Below, in pieces: positions 23,116 through 30,550 of a DNA stretch of 43,202 nt. The stretch is from Nonomuraea zeae (GTDB lineage Bacteria; Actinomycetota; Actinomycetes; Streptosporangiales; Streptosporangiaceae). Both the position numbers and the translations under genes were made by a program. Each line of letters starts with the position of its first letter. Position 1 is the first letter of the stretch. The notes beneath the pieces are model-generated. The model saw only the letters and a list, made by a program, of their open reading frames with translations, made no database searches and was not told the origin of the DNA. The stretch spans positions 1-43,202 of the forward strand of contig NZ_VCKX01000084.1 of assembly GCF_005889725.1 (NCBI RefSeq). The letters run 5' to 3'.

Positions 23116-24169
23116 ATATTGTGAGCCAGTCCAGCATCGCCCGCTCGCTCTCGACGATCTTCGGCAGCGACACGTACTCCCCCTGCTGATGCGCCAGGTT
23201 CGGGTCGCCCGGCCCGTAGTTCACGGCGGGGACGCCCAGCGCGGAGAAGCGGGCGACGTCCGTCCAGCCCAGCTTGGCGCGCGGCGTGCCGCCGACCGCG
23301 GCGGTGAAGGCCGCCGCCACCGGATGCGTCAGCCCCGGCCTGGCCGCGGGCGCGGCGTCCACGAAGCTCACCTCGAACCCGTCGAACACCTCGCGCACGT
23401 GCGCCTGCGCCCCCTCGATCGTCAGGTCGGGCGCGAAGCGGTAGTTGACGGTCACCACGCACAGATCGGGAATGACGTTGCCCGCCACCCCACCGTGCAC
23501 GGCGACCGCGTTCAGCCCTTCGTGGTATTCGAGCCCGTCGACCACCGGCTGCCGCGCCTCGTAGGCGTTCAGCCTGGCCAGCACCGGCTCGATCCCGTGA
23601 ATGGCGTTGACCCCGAACCACGACCTGGCGCTGTGGGCCCGCTTGCCCGGCACGGTGATCTCGGCGCGCAGCGTGCCCTGGCAGCCGCCCTCGATCACGC
23701 CGTCCGTCGGCTCCATCAGCACCGCGAAGTCGGCCGCCAGCCAGCCGGGATGGTCCGTGGCGACGCGGGTGAGGCCGTTGCGCTCGGCCTCGATCTCCTC
23801 GCAGTCGTAGAAGACGTACGTGACGTCCCTGTTCGGGGCGGGCACGGTGGCGGCCAGCTTGAGCGCGACCGCCACGCCGGCCTTCATGTCGGAGGTGCCG
23901 CAGCCGTACAGCAGGTCGCCATCCACCCGGCTGGGCAGGTTGGCCGCGACGGGGACGGTGTCGAGGTGGCCCGCGATCAGCACCCGCTCCGACCGGCCGA
24001 GCTCGGTGCGGGCGACGACGGTCTCGCCCGATCTGTCGACTTTGAGGTGGGGCAACGCGGCCAGCGCCTTCTCGACCGCGTCGGCCAGCGGCCGCTCGGC
24101 GCCGCTCACCGACTCGATGTCCACGATCGCGGCGGTCAGCGCGCGTACGTCCTGCGTCAGGTCAAGCAT
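23114..24169 (-). CDS. dapE: Succinyl-diaminopimelate desuccinylase
   Basis: The 351-residue M20 metallopeptidase-like enzyme hydrolyses N-succinyl-L,L-diaminopimelate to diaminopimelate and succinate. Metal-site motifs are GHLDTVP (about residue 68), CGTSDMKAG, YDCEEIEAE (catalytic and metal glutamates) and LMEPTDG. The dimerisation lid lies about 170-285. The start ATG overlaps the dapD stop by one base (TGATG), so synthesis is coupled. With dapD and dapC this gives the succinylase route to meso-diaminopimelate, needed for lysine and cell wall. Confidence 0.94.
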   Translation of the reverse strand: MLDLTQDVRALTAAIVDIESVSGAERPLADAVEKALAALPHLKVDRSGETVVARTELGRSERVLIAGHLDTVPVAANLPSRVDGDLLYGCGTSDMKAGVAVALKLAATVPAPNRDVTYVFYDCEEIEAERNGLTRVATDHPGWLAADFAVLMEPTDGVIEGGCQGTLRAEITVPGKRAHSARSWFGVNAIHGIEPVLARLNAYEARQPVVDGLEYHEGLNAVAVHGGVAGNVIPDLCVVTVNYRFAPDLTIEGAQAHVREVFDGFEVSFVDAAPAARPGLTHPVAAAFTAAVGGTPRAKLGWTDVARFSALGVPAVNYGPGDPNLAHQQGEYVSLPKIVESERAMLDWLTI

Positions 24170-25002
24170 CAGGTGTTCACTCCGTGTTCGCGCAGCACCT
24201 CGTTGAGCGCCGCCTTGTCATGCCGCTGCCCCGGCTCCAGGTGCCTGAGCACCAGCACGCACGGCAGCCCGAACGTGCCGCCGGGGAACTCCTTCTGCCT
24301 GGTGCCGCCGACGGCCACGCACCAGGCGGGGATCCTGCCACGGGCCAGCTCCTCGCCCGTCTGCACGTCGATCACCGGGATCGAGCCGGAGAGGATCGTT
24401 CCAGCGCCGACGACCGCGCCCTGCCCCACCCTGGCGCCCTCGACGATCATCGCCCTGCTGCCGATCAGCGCCTCGTCCTCCACCACGACCGGGACGGCGT
24501 TGGGCGGCTCCAGCACCCCGCCGATGCCCGCGCCGCCCGAAAGGTGGACGTTCTTGCCGATCTGGGCGCAGGACCCGACCGTGGCCCACGTGTCGATCAT
24601 GGTGCCCGAGTCGACGTACGCGCCGATGTTCGTGAACGACGGCATCAGCACCACGCCGGGCGCCAGGTAGGAGCCCCAGCGGGCGATCGCGCCCGGCACC
24701 ACCCGCACCCCGTCGAAGGAGCTCTTCAGCGGGTGCCTGTCGTGGTGGTGGAAGTCCCCCACCTGCGAGCGGGCCATGCCCAGGACCTTGAAGCTGAGCA
24801 GGATCGCACGTTTGGCGCGCTCGTCCACGACCACCTCGCCGCCGACCAGGCGGGCGGCCCTGGCCTCGCCCCTGTCGAGCAGGTCCACCGCGCCGACCAC
24901 CAGGTGGCGCGCCTCGACGTCGGCGGGCGACAGCTCCGCGCGGCGCTCCCACAGCTCGTCCACGACCGCGGGCATCGGTGACGAGGTGCTCACGTGACTC
25001 AT
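24169..25002 (-). CDS. dapD: Tetrahydrodipicolinate N-succinyltransferase, E. coli-type
   Basis: The 277-residue protein transfers succinyl from succinyl-CoA to tetrahydrodipicolinate. It has an N-terminal helical domain (about 1-100) and a left-handed beta-helix of hexapeptide repeats (LMPSFTNIGAYVDSGTMIDTWATVG, then CAQIGKNVHLSGGAGIGGVLEP). These stretches are close to E. coli DapD and unlike the roughly 320-residue type of mycobacteria and streptomycetes as I recall it. It is the first gene of the dapD-dapE operon. Start is ATG 25002, 8 nt after TAAGCT on the minus strand; GTG 24989 is an alternative. Confidence 0.92.
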   Translation of the reverse strand: MSHVSTSSPMPAVVDELWERRAELSPADVEARHLVVGAVDLLDRGEARAARLVGGEVVVDERAKRAILLSFKVLGMARSQVGDFHHHDRHPLKSSFDGVRVVPGAIARWGSYLAPGVVLMPSFTNIGAYVDSGTMIDTWATVGSCAQIGKNVHLSGGAGIGGVLEPPNAVPVVVEDEALIGSRAMIVEGARVGQGAVVGAGTILSGSIPVIDVQTGEELARGRIPAWCVAVGGTRQKEFPGGTFGLPCVLVLRHLEPGQRHDKAALNEVLREHGVNT

Positions 25003-25039
25003 GGCCACGGAGCTTATCCGGCCGGGTAGGTTTTTCAGG
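25003..25039. promoter_or_regulatory. 37-bp divergent promoter between dapD and the lysozyme-like gene
   Basis: On the minus strand TAAGCT (25016-25011) precedes dapD ATG by 8 nt. On the plus strand TAGGTT (25027-25032) precedes GTG 25040 by 7 nt. Both transcripts would be leaderless or nearly so, and each -35 region must overlap the other gene's start. Confidence 0.5.
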
Positions 25040-25855
25040 GTGCGCCTGCGCTTCTCCCGTGGAGTCATCACCATCGCGATCATCGTCGTCGTGCTCGCGG
25101 TGGGCATCTCCGTGGGCCTGTACCACCTGCTGAAGAAGGCGGCCCCGCTGGTCGTTCCGGAGGCTCACTGCACCGCGCGCACTCCTGACGGCGAGCTCTA
25201 CCTCGCACCCGAGCAGGCGCAGATCTCGGCCACCATCGCGGCCGTCGCGGCGCGGCGCAGGCTGCCCGAGCGGGCCGTGGTGATCGCGTACGCGACGGCG
25301 CTGCAGGAGTCGAAGCTCTACAACCTCGACCACGGCGACCGCGACTCGGTCGGCGTGTTCCAGCAGCGCGAGTCGCAGGGGTGGGGCACCGAGAAGCAGA
25401 TCATGGACCCGGTCTACGCCACGAACAAGTTCTTCGCCGCGCTGGTCAAGGTGAAGAACTACCGCAAGCTGCCGCTGGCCGAGGCGGCGCAGGCGGTGCA
25501 GCGCTCGGCGGGCGGCTACGCGTACGCGCCGCACGAGAGCGACGCCAAGATCCTGGCCGGCGCGTTCACCGGGCGTGTCCCCCAGGCCGTCCACTGCTGG
25601 TATCCGCCGGGCAAGTCGCCCGTGCCGCAGGCGAAGGCCACCGAGGCGCGCAAGCACCTCGCCAGGGCGCTCGGCAGCACGGCGATCACCACGAAGAAGC
25701 GCGGCTGGCTGGTGGCGGCCTGGTCGGTGGCCCACGCCGAGAAATACGCGCTGAGCCGGGTCGGCTACGGCGGCGCCACCTGGTCCAACGACATGCGGCT
25801 CACCGGCTGGCAGGCGGGCGGGAAGTCCGGCAACCGCCAGGTGGAGCTGTCCTGA
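25040..25855 (+). CDS. Membrane-anchored protein with lysozyme-like fold
   Basis: The 271-residue product has one N-terminal transmembrane helix (about 10-32). A lysozyme-like helical domain follows (about 60-180), with ALQESKLYNLDHGDRDSVGVFQQ and a QGWGT segment. The Glu in LQESKL stands where transglycosylases keep the catalytic acid, though many actinobacterial relatives are annotated only as heavy-metal transporter or hypothetical. The C-terminal part (about 210-271) holds AAWSVAHAEKYALSRVGYGGATW, a helix-plus-turn that may be a second wall-binding unit. A role in cell-wall turnover is inferred. Start is GTG 25040, 7 nt after TAGGTT, so the longer frame from 25001 is less likely. Confidence 0.75.
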   Translation: MRLRFSRGVITIAIIVVVLAVGISVGLYHLLKKAAPLVVPEAHCTARTPDGELYLAPEQAQISATIAAVAARRRLPERAVVIAYATALQESKLYNLDHGDRDSVGVFQQRESQGWGTEKQIMDPVYATNKFFAALVKVKNYRKLPLAEAAQAVQRSAGGYAYAPHESDAKILAGAFTGRVPQAVHCWYPPGKSPVPQAKATEARKHLARALGSTAITTKKRGWLVAAWSVAHAEKYALSRVGYGGATWSNDMRLTGWQAGGKSGNRQVELS

Positions 25856-25871
25856 TCCGGGCCCGCGGGCC

Positions 25872-26531
25872 TCAGGACGCGCGGCGGACGATGGAGATCG
25901 AGCCGGGCGGCAGAGGCTGGGCGTAGCTGGCCGTCCATTTGCCGCCCTGGATGCGCTCGAAGGACAGCAGCCGCCCGTCGGACGCGCGGTAGTCGGCGAA
26001 GTCGAGCAGCCCGCGCTCGGCGTTCCCGGTGTCGCCCTCGCTCCTGAACGCCGCCGTGCCGCGCTCGAACGGGAAGAACTCCACGCCCTCCATGATCAGC
26101 ATGCTCTTGGCCGGGACCATGCCCTGCGTGGGCACGTCGGTCCAGAGCTGGACCTCCAGGTGGGGCGGGTCGCCCGCGAGGACCTCGACGGACAGCCACT
26201 GCAGGCGCCGGCGGGAATCACGCAGCAGATATTCGATCCACTGCGTGCCCTGCCAGGAGACGTGCATGGCGCCGAGCACGCGGGCAGGCGATCCATGCAC
26301 CTCGATCCGGTCGCCGACCTGGATCGTTCGCGGGTCGGTGTAGTCGGATCCGGCATGCGCGGGCACGCTCACGGGCGCCGGCAGCGGGGTCTCGACGGGA
26401 GCGACGATCTCTACCGGCGCCGCGCTGGTGCGGCCCTTCCTGTCCTGCCGCAGGGTGGCCAGAAATGCCCCTAACAGCAGCAGGATGGTGGCGATGCTCA
26501 GCCCGAGTACGACCATGGAGGTCATGCTCAT
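25872..26531 (-). CDS. DUF4178 membrane-anchored protein
   Basis: The 219-residue protein has one N-terminal helix (about 5-25), a Pro/Val-rich linker, and a DUF4178 domain (about 70-215) with VGDRIEVHGSPARVLGAMHVSWQGTQWIEYLL. The domain is beta-rich and of unknown function; in other bacteria it occurs near polyamine or membrane-stress genes. It is convergent with the lysozyme-like gene, 16 bp away. The start ATG has only a distant GGAG. Confidence 0.82.
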   Translation of the reverse strand: MSMTSMVVLGLSIATILLLLGAFLATLRQDRKGRTSAAPVEIVAPVETPLPAPVSVPAHAGSDYTDPRTIQVGDRIEVHGSPARVLGAMHVSWQGTQWIEYLLRDSRRRLQWLSVEVLAGDPPHLEVQLWTDVPTQGMVPAKSMLIMEGVEFFPFERGTAAFRSEGDTGNAERGLLDFADYRASDGRLLSFERIQGGKWTASYAQPLPPGSISIVRRAS

Positions 26532-26591
26532 CGATCAGCTCGCTCCACTCGCGGTCTGCCTCGGCAAATGCCCTTATCAATTTATGCGTGT

Positions 26592-26613
26592 CAAGCCCGT
26601 TCGGTGGGCCTTG
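26592..26613 (-). terminator. Short hairpin after dapC
   Basis: CAAG-CCC (26592-26598) pairs with GGG-C-CTTG (26606-26613) with one bulge, 10 nt past the dapC stop. There is no U tract. Confidence 0.4.
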
Positions 26614-26623
26614 AGGCGGGATC

Positions 26624-27694
26624 CTACTGGAGCCGCGCGACCGCCGCACCGATCCGCTCATCAGTGGCGGTGACAGCGATGCGGATGTGCCGCCCACCTG
26701 CCGATCCGTAGAACTCTCCCGGCGCGACCAAAATGCCTATTTCGGAGAGCTTGGCCACCTGATCCCAGGCGTTCTGCCCGTTCGATGCCCAGAAGTACAG
26801 ACCTGCCGTCGAATGGTCGATGGTCCACCCCGCCCGCTCCAGCGCGGGACGCAGCACGGCGCGGCGGGCGCCGTAGCGCTCGCGCTGCCGGTCGGCGTGC
26901 TCGTCGTCGCCGAGCGCGGCCGTCATCGCCGCCTGGACCGGGGCCGGCATGATCATGCCGGCGTGCTTGCGCGTCTCCAGCAGCCGCTTGACCAGGACGG
27001 GGTCGCCCGTCACGAACCCGGCGCGGTAGCCGGCCAGGTTGGAGCGCTTGGAGAGCGAGTGGACGGCGAGCAGGCCCTCGTGGGACCCGCCGCAGACGTC
27101 GGGGTGCAGGATGGAGATCGGCTGCTCTTCCCAGCCGAGCTCGATGTAGCACTCGTCGGAGGCCACGACCGTGCCGCGCTCGCGGGCCCAGGACACCACC
27201 TTGCGCAGGTGCTCGGCGGGCAGGACCCGCCCCGTGGGATTGCCCGGCGAGTTGACCCAGATCAGGTCCACGTGCTCGGGGCCGGCCGCGAGCGTGCTGT
27301 CGGAGGCGGTGGCCACCGCGCCGGCCAGCCTGGCGCCCACGTCGTAGGTGGGGTAGGCCAGCTCGGGGAAGACCACCCGTCCAGCGCCCAGGTAGGTGGG
27401 CAGCCAGGCGACGAACTCCTTGGAGCCGATCAGCGGGAGCACGTCCTGCTGATCGACCGTGACGCCGTGCCTGCGCCGCAGCCACCCGGCGGCGGCCTCG
27501 CGCAGGGCCTTGGTGCCGTGGGTGAGCGGGTAGCCGGGGCTGTCGGCCGCCCCGGTCAGCGCCTCCTGGACGATCTGCGGCACCGGATCGACGGGCGTGC
27601 CGACCGAGAGGTCGACGATGCCGTCGGGATGCGCGAGCGCCCGCTCTTTGTACGGCTCAAGCCGATCCCAGGGGAAGTCAGGCAGTTTGTTCAC
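26624..27694 (-). CDS. dapC: Succinyldiaminopimelate transaminase
   Basis: The 356-residue class I/II PLP aminotransferase converts N-succinyl-amino-oxopimelate to N-succinyl-diaminopimelate using glutamate. Motifs include DLSVGTPVDPVP at the N-terminus, NSPGNPTGR (substrate loop), SDECYIEL (ring-contacting Asp/Tyr) and HSLSKRSNLAGYRAGF (PLP lysine). The N-terminus and the ferredoxin neighbour match actinobacterial DapC (Rv1178). Start is GTG 27694 with TGGAGA 5 nt upstream. It follows fdxA on the same strand after 102 bp. Confidence 0.94.
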   Translation of the reverse strand: MNKLPDFPWDRLEPYKERALAHPDGIVDLSVGTPVDPVPQIVQEALTGAADSPGYPLTHGTKALREAAAGWLRRRHGVTVDQQDVLPLIGSKEFVAWLPTYLGAGRVVFPELAYPTYDVGARLAGAVATASDSTLAAGPEHVDLIWVNSPGNPTGRVLPAEHLRKVVSWARERGTVVASDECYIELGWEEQPISILHPDVCGGSHEGLLAVHSLSKRSNLAGYRAGFVTGDPVLVKRLLETRKHAGMIMPAPVQAAMTAALGDDEHADRQRERYGARRAVLRPALERAGWTIDHSTAGLYFWASNGQNAWDQVAKLSEIGILVAPGEFYGSAGGRHIRIAVTATDERIGAAVARLQ

Positions 27695-27796
27695 GTTTCT
27701 CCAGGGTCTCGCGTTGCCCCACGAGGCGCAAAGGCACACCGCGCGAACGGGGCGCACCCGATCCGGATGCCCCCGTGCACGGCGTGACAGGACTGG

Positions 27797-28123
27797 CTAG
27801 TGCTCCTCGGCCTGCGGCGGCAGGGCCGAGACCACCGGGTGGTCCTTCTCGATCTTCCCGACCTTCGAGGCGCCACCGGGCGAGCCGAGGTCCTCGAAGA
27901 AGTCCACGTTCGCCTTGTAGAAGTCCTTCCACTGCTCAGGAAGGTCGTCCTCATAGAAAATGGCCTCGACGGGGCATACAGGCTCACACGCGCCGCAGTC
28001 CACGCACTCGTCGGGGTGGATGTAAAGCATGCGCTCGCCCTCGTAGATGCAATCGACGGGGCACTCCTCGATGCACGCCTTGTCCAGGACGTCCACGCAA
28101 GGCTGCGCGATGACGTAGGTCAC
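27797..28123 (-). CDS. fdxA: 7Fe ferredoxin (3Fe-4S/4Fe-4S)
   Basis: The 108-residue protein has two cluster motifs. The first, in PCVDVLDKACIEECPVDCIY, carries Cys at 9, 17, 21 and 25. The second is CVDCGACEPVCP. The seven-residue gap after the first Cys gives the 3Fe-4S site of the FdxA/FdxC family. It carries electrons at low potential to reductases or cytochromes P450. Start is GTG 28123 with AAGGAG 6 nt upstream. It lies upstream of dapC as in mycobacteria (Rv1177-Rv1178). Confidence 0.95.
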   Translation of the reverse strand: MTYVIAQPCVDVLDKACIEECPVDCIYEGERMLYIHPDECVDCGACEPVCPVEAIFYEDDLPEQWKDFYKANVDFFEDLGSPGGASKVGKIEKDHPVVSALPPQAEEH

Positions 28124-28228
28124 CTCGAGCTCCTTCTTCTCCGCACCATGGCATGACTCTGACCGCGGTTTGCTAGGCCCTAGTATTGCCGTGCTTGCCA
28201 GCTGGCCGAAACGGAGGGTGGCAAACTC

Positions 28229-28459
28229 GTGGCCGCACGCCTTGTCATCAGCATCACAACTCAGGACATAGGCGCACGCATCACCACTCGAAGGCGCGTC
28301 CCGGACGGGTTTCGCGATGCGGTCGGCATCCTCGAGTCGTGGGAGGGCGGCGTGCTCGCTGTCCGTAAAAAGGATGGCACATTGGTGGAGATCTTTGAGG
28401 AAACCCTGGTCGCCGCCAAGGTCGTTCCGGTCGCGCCTCCTCGACCTGGACGGATGTAA
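28229..28459 (+). CDS. Stand-alone SH3-like domain, possible remnant of a GNAT protein
   Basis: The 76-residue product reads as one small beta-barrel: TTQDIGARITTRRRV, then GFRDAVGILESWEGGVLAVRKKDG, then ALVAAKVVP-like sequence. From memory, streptomycetes at this locus carry a GNAT acetyltransferase whose N-terminal SH3-like part has the same pattern (…DxVGVLTSWxxGVLxIxRRDG…VAAKVVP). Here the frame ends after the barrel and no acetyltransferase follows. A GGAGG lies 11 nt before GTG 28229. TAGTAT (28181-28186) may be the -10. It could work as a domain in its own right or be a decayed gene. Confidence 0.7.
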   Translation: MAARLVISITTQDIGARITTRRRVPDGFRDAVGILESWEGGVLAVRKKDGTLVEIFEETLVAAKVVPVAPPRPGRM

Positions 28460-28476
28460 CAGTAAGTATTCGTTCT

Positions 28477-29556
28477 GTGACCGTACGTACCTGCGCCGCC
28501 GCAGCAGCCATCCTCGCCAGCGCCGGATGCGGCGCGTCGTCCACAGAATCGACCTCGCCGCAGTCCGACAAGACTCTTCCGCCGGTCAACGTCCAGGCGG
28601 GCTCGATGAAGGACGGCTTCGCCACCAAGGAGCGCCTCGTCGAGGCCGCCAAGCGCGAGGGCCAGCTCAACGTGATCGCGCTGCCCCGCGAGTGGGTGAA
28701 CTTCGGCGAGCTCATCGACACCTTTGCCGACAAGTACGACATCAAGGTCAACGAGCTGGAGCCCGGCGCCAGCAGCAAGCGCGAGCTGGACGCCGCCGCC
28801 CAGCTCAAGCCCGACGTGTTCGACCTGACCATGGACGTCGCCGTGACCGGGGCCGCGGCCGGCAAGTTCGCCCCGTACAAGGTGCAGGGCTGGCAGGACC
28901 TGCCCGACGACGTGAAGGACCCGTCCGGCGCCTGGTACGCCGCCTACGGCGGCTACATGTCCATCGGGTACGACCCCCGCGAGGTCAAGGCGCCGGCCAC
29001 GTTCGCCGACCTGCTCAAACCCGGCCACCGCGTCGCGCTCGACGGCGACCCGCTGCGCTCGGCGGCGGCGTTCGACGGCGTGATGGCCGCGTCCATGCGG
29101 TCCGGCACGCCGCAGCCCGAGCAGGGCGTCGCGCTGTTCGCCAAGCTCAAGCGGGAGGGCCGGCTCACCGACCCGGCCAAGGCCAACGTGATCGTGGCCT
29201 GGGACCACCTGAACGCCGCCCGCAGCGCCGCGCAGCCCGAGGCGTGGAAGGTGACGATCCCCCGGGACGCGCAGCTCGGCGACTACCACGTCCAGGCGAT
29301 CAACAAGGCGGCGCCGCATCCGGCCGCGGCCCGGCTGTGGCAGGAGTTCCTGTTCTCCGACGAGGGCCAGAACCTGCTCCAGAAGGGGTACGCCCGCCCG
29401 GCGCGCGGCGAGGCCATGCTCATGAAGGGCACGCTCGACACCGAGCAGGCGGGCAAATTGCCCAAGGCGTCCGGTCCGCCGGTTCTGATGACGATTCCCC
29501 AGGCAGACGCGGCGAAGGCGTACCTGAAGAAGGAATGGACCAAGAGTGTGGGATGA
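28477..29556 (+). CDS. Orphan ABC-type substrate-binding lipoprotein
   Basis: The 359-residue protein has a lipoprotein signal with lipobox LASAGC (Cys about residue 18) followed by a type 2 periplasmic-binding fold: LVEAAKREGQLNVIALPREW, a hinge near DLTMDVA, and KKEW at the end. The family (iron, polyamine or phosphonate binding) donates ligands to ABC permeases. No permease or ATPase gene lies nearby, so it must use a distant or shared transporter. The ligand is unknown. It begins 17 nt after the SH3-like gene. Confidence 0.85.
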   Translation: MTVRTCAAAAAILASAGCGASSTESTSPQSDKTLPPVNVQAGSMKDGFATKERLVEAAKREGQLNVIALPREWVNFGELIDTFADKYDIKVNELEPGASSKRELDAAAQLKPDVFDLTMDVAVTGAAAGKFAPYKVQGWQDLPDDVKDPSGAWYAAYGGYMSIGYDPREVKAPATFADLLKPGHRVALDGDPLRSAAAFDGVMAASMRSGTPQPEQGVALFAKLKREGRLTDPAKANVIVAWDHLNAARSAAQPEAWKVTIPRDAQLGDYHVQAINKAAPHPAAARLWQEFLFSDEGQNLLQKGYARPARGEAMLMKGTLDTEQAGKLPKASGPPVLMTIPQADAAKAYLKKEWTKSVG

Positions 29557-29657
29557 GTCCGTTGTGACTTGATATGTCGTAGGGACGATCAGGCTCTAAA
29601 GTGAGCAGACAGCACGGCCACGGGGGCCCGATGTCTGACGAATGAGAGCTGATCGTC

Positions 29658-30434
29658 TTGCGATATGACACACCGAGCTTGGAGCGGTGGAACAGTCGCG
29701 CCTACGACAGCAGCTTCGGCTACGTCTCCACCCAGGGCGCGCCGCTGGTCGACCTGCTCGACCCGCGCCCGGGCGAACGCGTGCTCGACCTCGGATGCGG
29801 CACCGGCGTGCTCACCGCGCAGATCGCCTTCAGAGGCGCGGACGTGCTGGGCATCGACGGCTCGGCCGCGATGATCGAGAAGGCGCTGGCGCAGTACCCG
29901 GGCATCGACTTCATCATCGGCGACGGGCACGACTTCTCCGTGGTGGACCCGTACCACGCGGTCTTCTCCAACGCGGCGCTGCACTGGATGAGCCGCGATC
30001 CCGCCGCCGTGATCGCCAACGTGCGCGAGGCGCTCACCCCGGGCGGTCGTTTCATCGCCGAAATGGGCGGATCGGGCAACTGTGCCGAGCTGACCGCCGC
30101 GATGCTGACCGCCTGGCGCGAATACGGCCTGCGCGAGCCCGAGCTGCCGTGGTACTTTCCCACGCCTGCCGAGTACGCCCGCCGCCTCGAGCAGGAGGGG
30201 TTCGTGGTCAGGCTGCTCGAATACTTCGATCGGCCCACCCCGCTCGACGAGTGCCCCGGCGGGGCCGCCGACTGGGTGCGCATGTTCGCCTCGTCGGTGC
30301 TCGAAGGGCTCCCGCCCGAGATCGTGGAGCCCCTGCTCCGACGGGTCAACGAGCTGGCCGCGCCCGCTCTTCGCAGGGAAACAGGCTGGATGGCCGACTA
30401 CGTGCGTCTACGCTTTGCCGCTGTTCGGCGTTGA
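29658..30434 (+). CDS. Class I SAM-dependent methyltransferase
   Basis: The 258-residue protein has VLDLGCGTGVLTAQ (SAM loop, about residue 42), a ribose acid (GIDGSAAMIEKAL), and FSNAALHWM, a stretch shared with trans-aconitate methyltransferases. The tail is helical. The start is TTG 29658; no ATG or GTG gives the conserved N-terminus. It ends 112 bp before the three-gene cluster and reads the same way, but a separate promoter lies between, so it is probably not part of that operon. Confidence 0.85.
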   Translation: MRYDTPSLERWNSRAYDSSFGYVSTQGAPLVDLLDPRPGERVLDLGCGTGVLTAQIAFRGADVLGIDGSAAMIEKALAQYPGIDFIIGDGHDFSVVDPYHAVFSNAALHWMSRDPAAVIANVREALTPGGRFIAEMGGSGNCAELTAAMLTAWREYGLREPELPWYFPTPAEYARRLEQEGFVVRLLEYFDRPTPLDECPGGAADWVRMFASSVLEGLPPEIVEPLLRRVNELAAPALRRETGWMADYVRLRFAAVRR

Positions 30435-30471
30435 TGCGTCGTGCAGGATGCGTAGGGCTGTTTTGCCGGAC

Positions 30472-30477
30472 TATGGT
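30472..30477 (+). promoter_or_regulatory. Leaderless -10 box for the cluster's upstream ORF
   Basis: TATGGT is followed by 7 nt and GTG 30485. No Shine-Dalgarno intervenes. No clear -35 is seen. Confidence 0.5.
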
Positions 30478-30484
30478 CTGTTCC

Positions 30485-30550
30485 GTGGGCGGCGAGATTA
30501 TGGCTGCACCGCTGCGGCGGCGTGAGGGGCTGGTGAACGGAACGGGATGA
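30485..30550 (+). CDS. 21-codon leaderless upstream ORF coupled to the cluster's first gene
   Basis: GTG 30485 opens a 21-codon frame (MGGEIMAAPLRRREGLVNGTG) whose TGA overlaps the next gene's ATG in ATGA (30547-30550). With TATGGT 7 nt upstream it would be translated from the 5' end of the mRNA, and terminating ribosomes could restart on the main gene, which has only a weak GGAACGGG. The peptide is basic in the middle. It is probably regulatory. Confidence 0.5.
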   Translation: MGGEIMAAPLRRREGLVNGTG

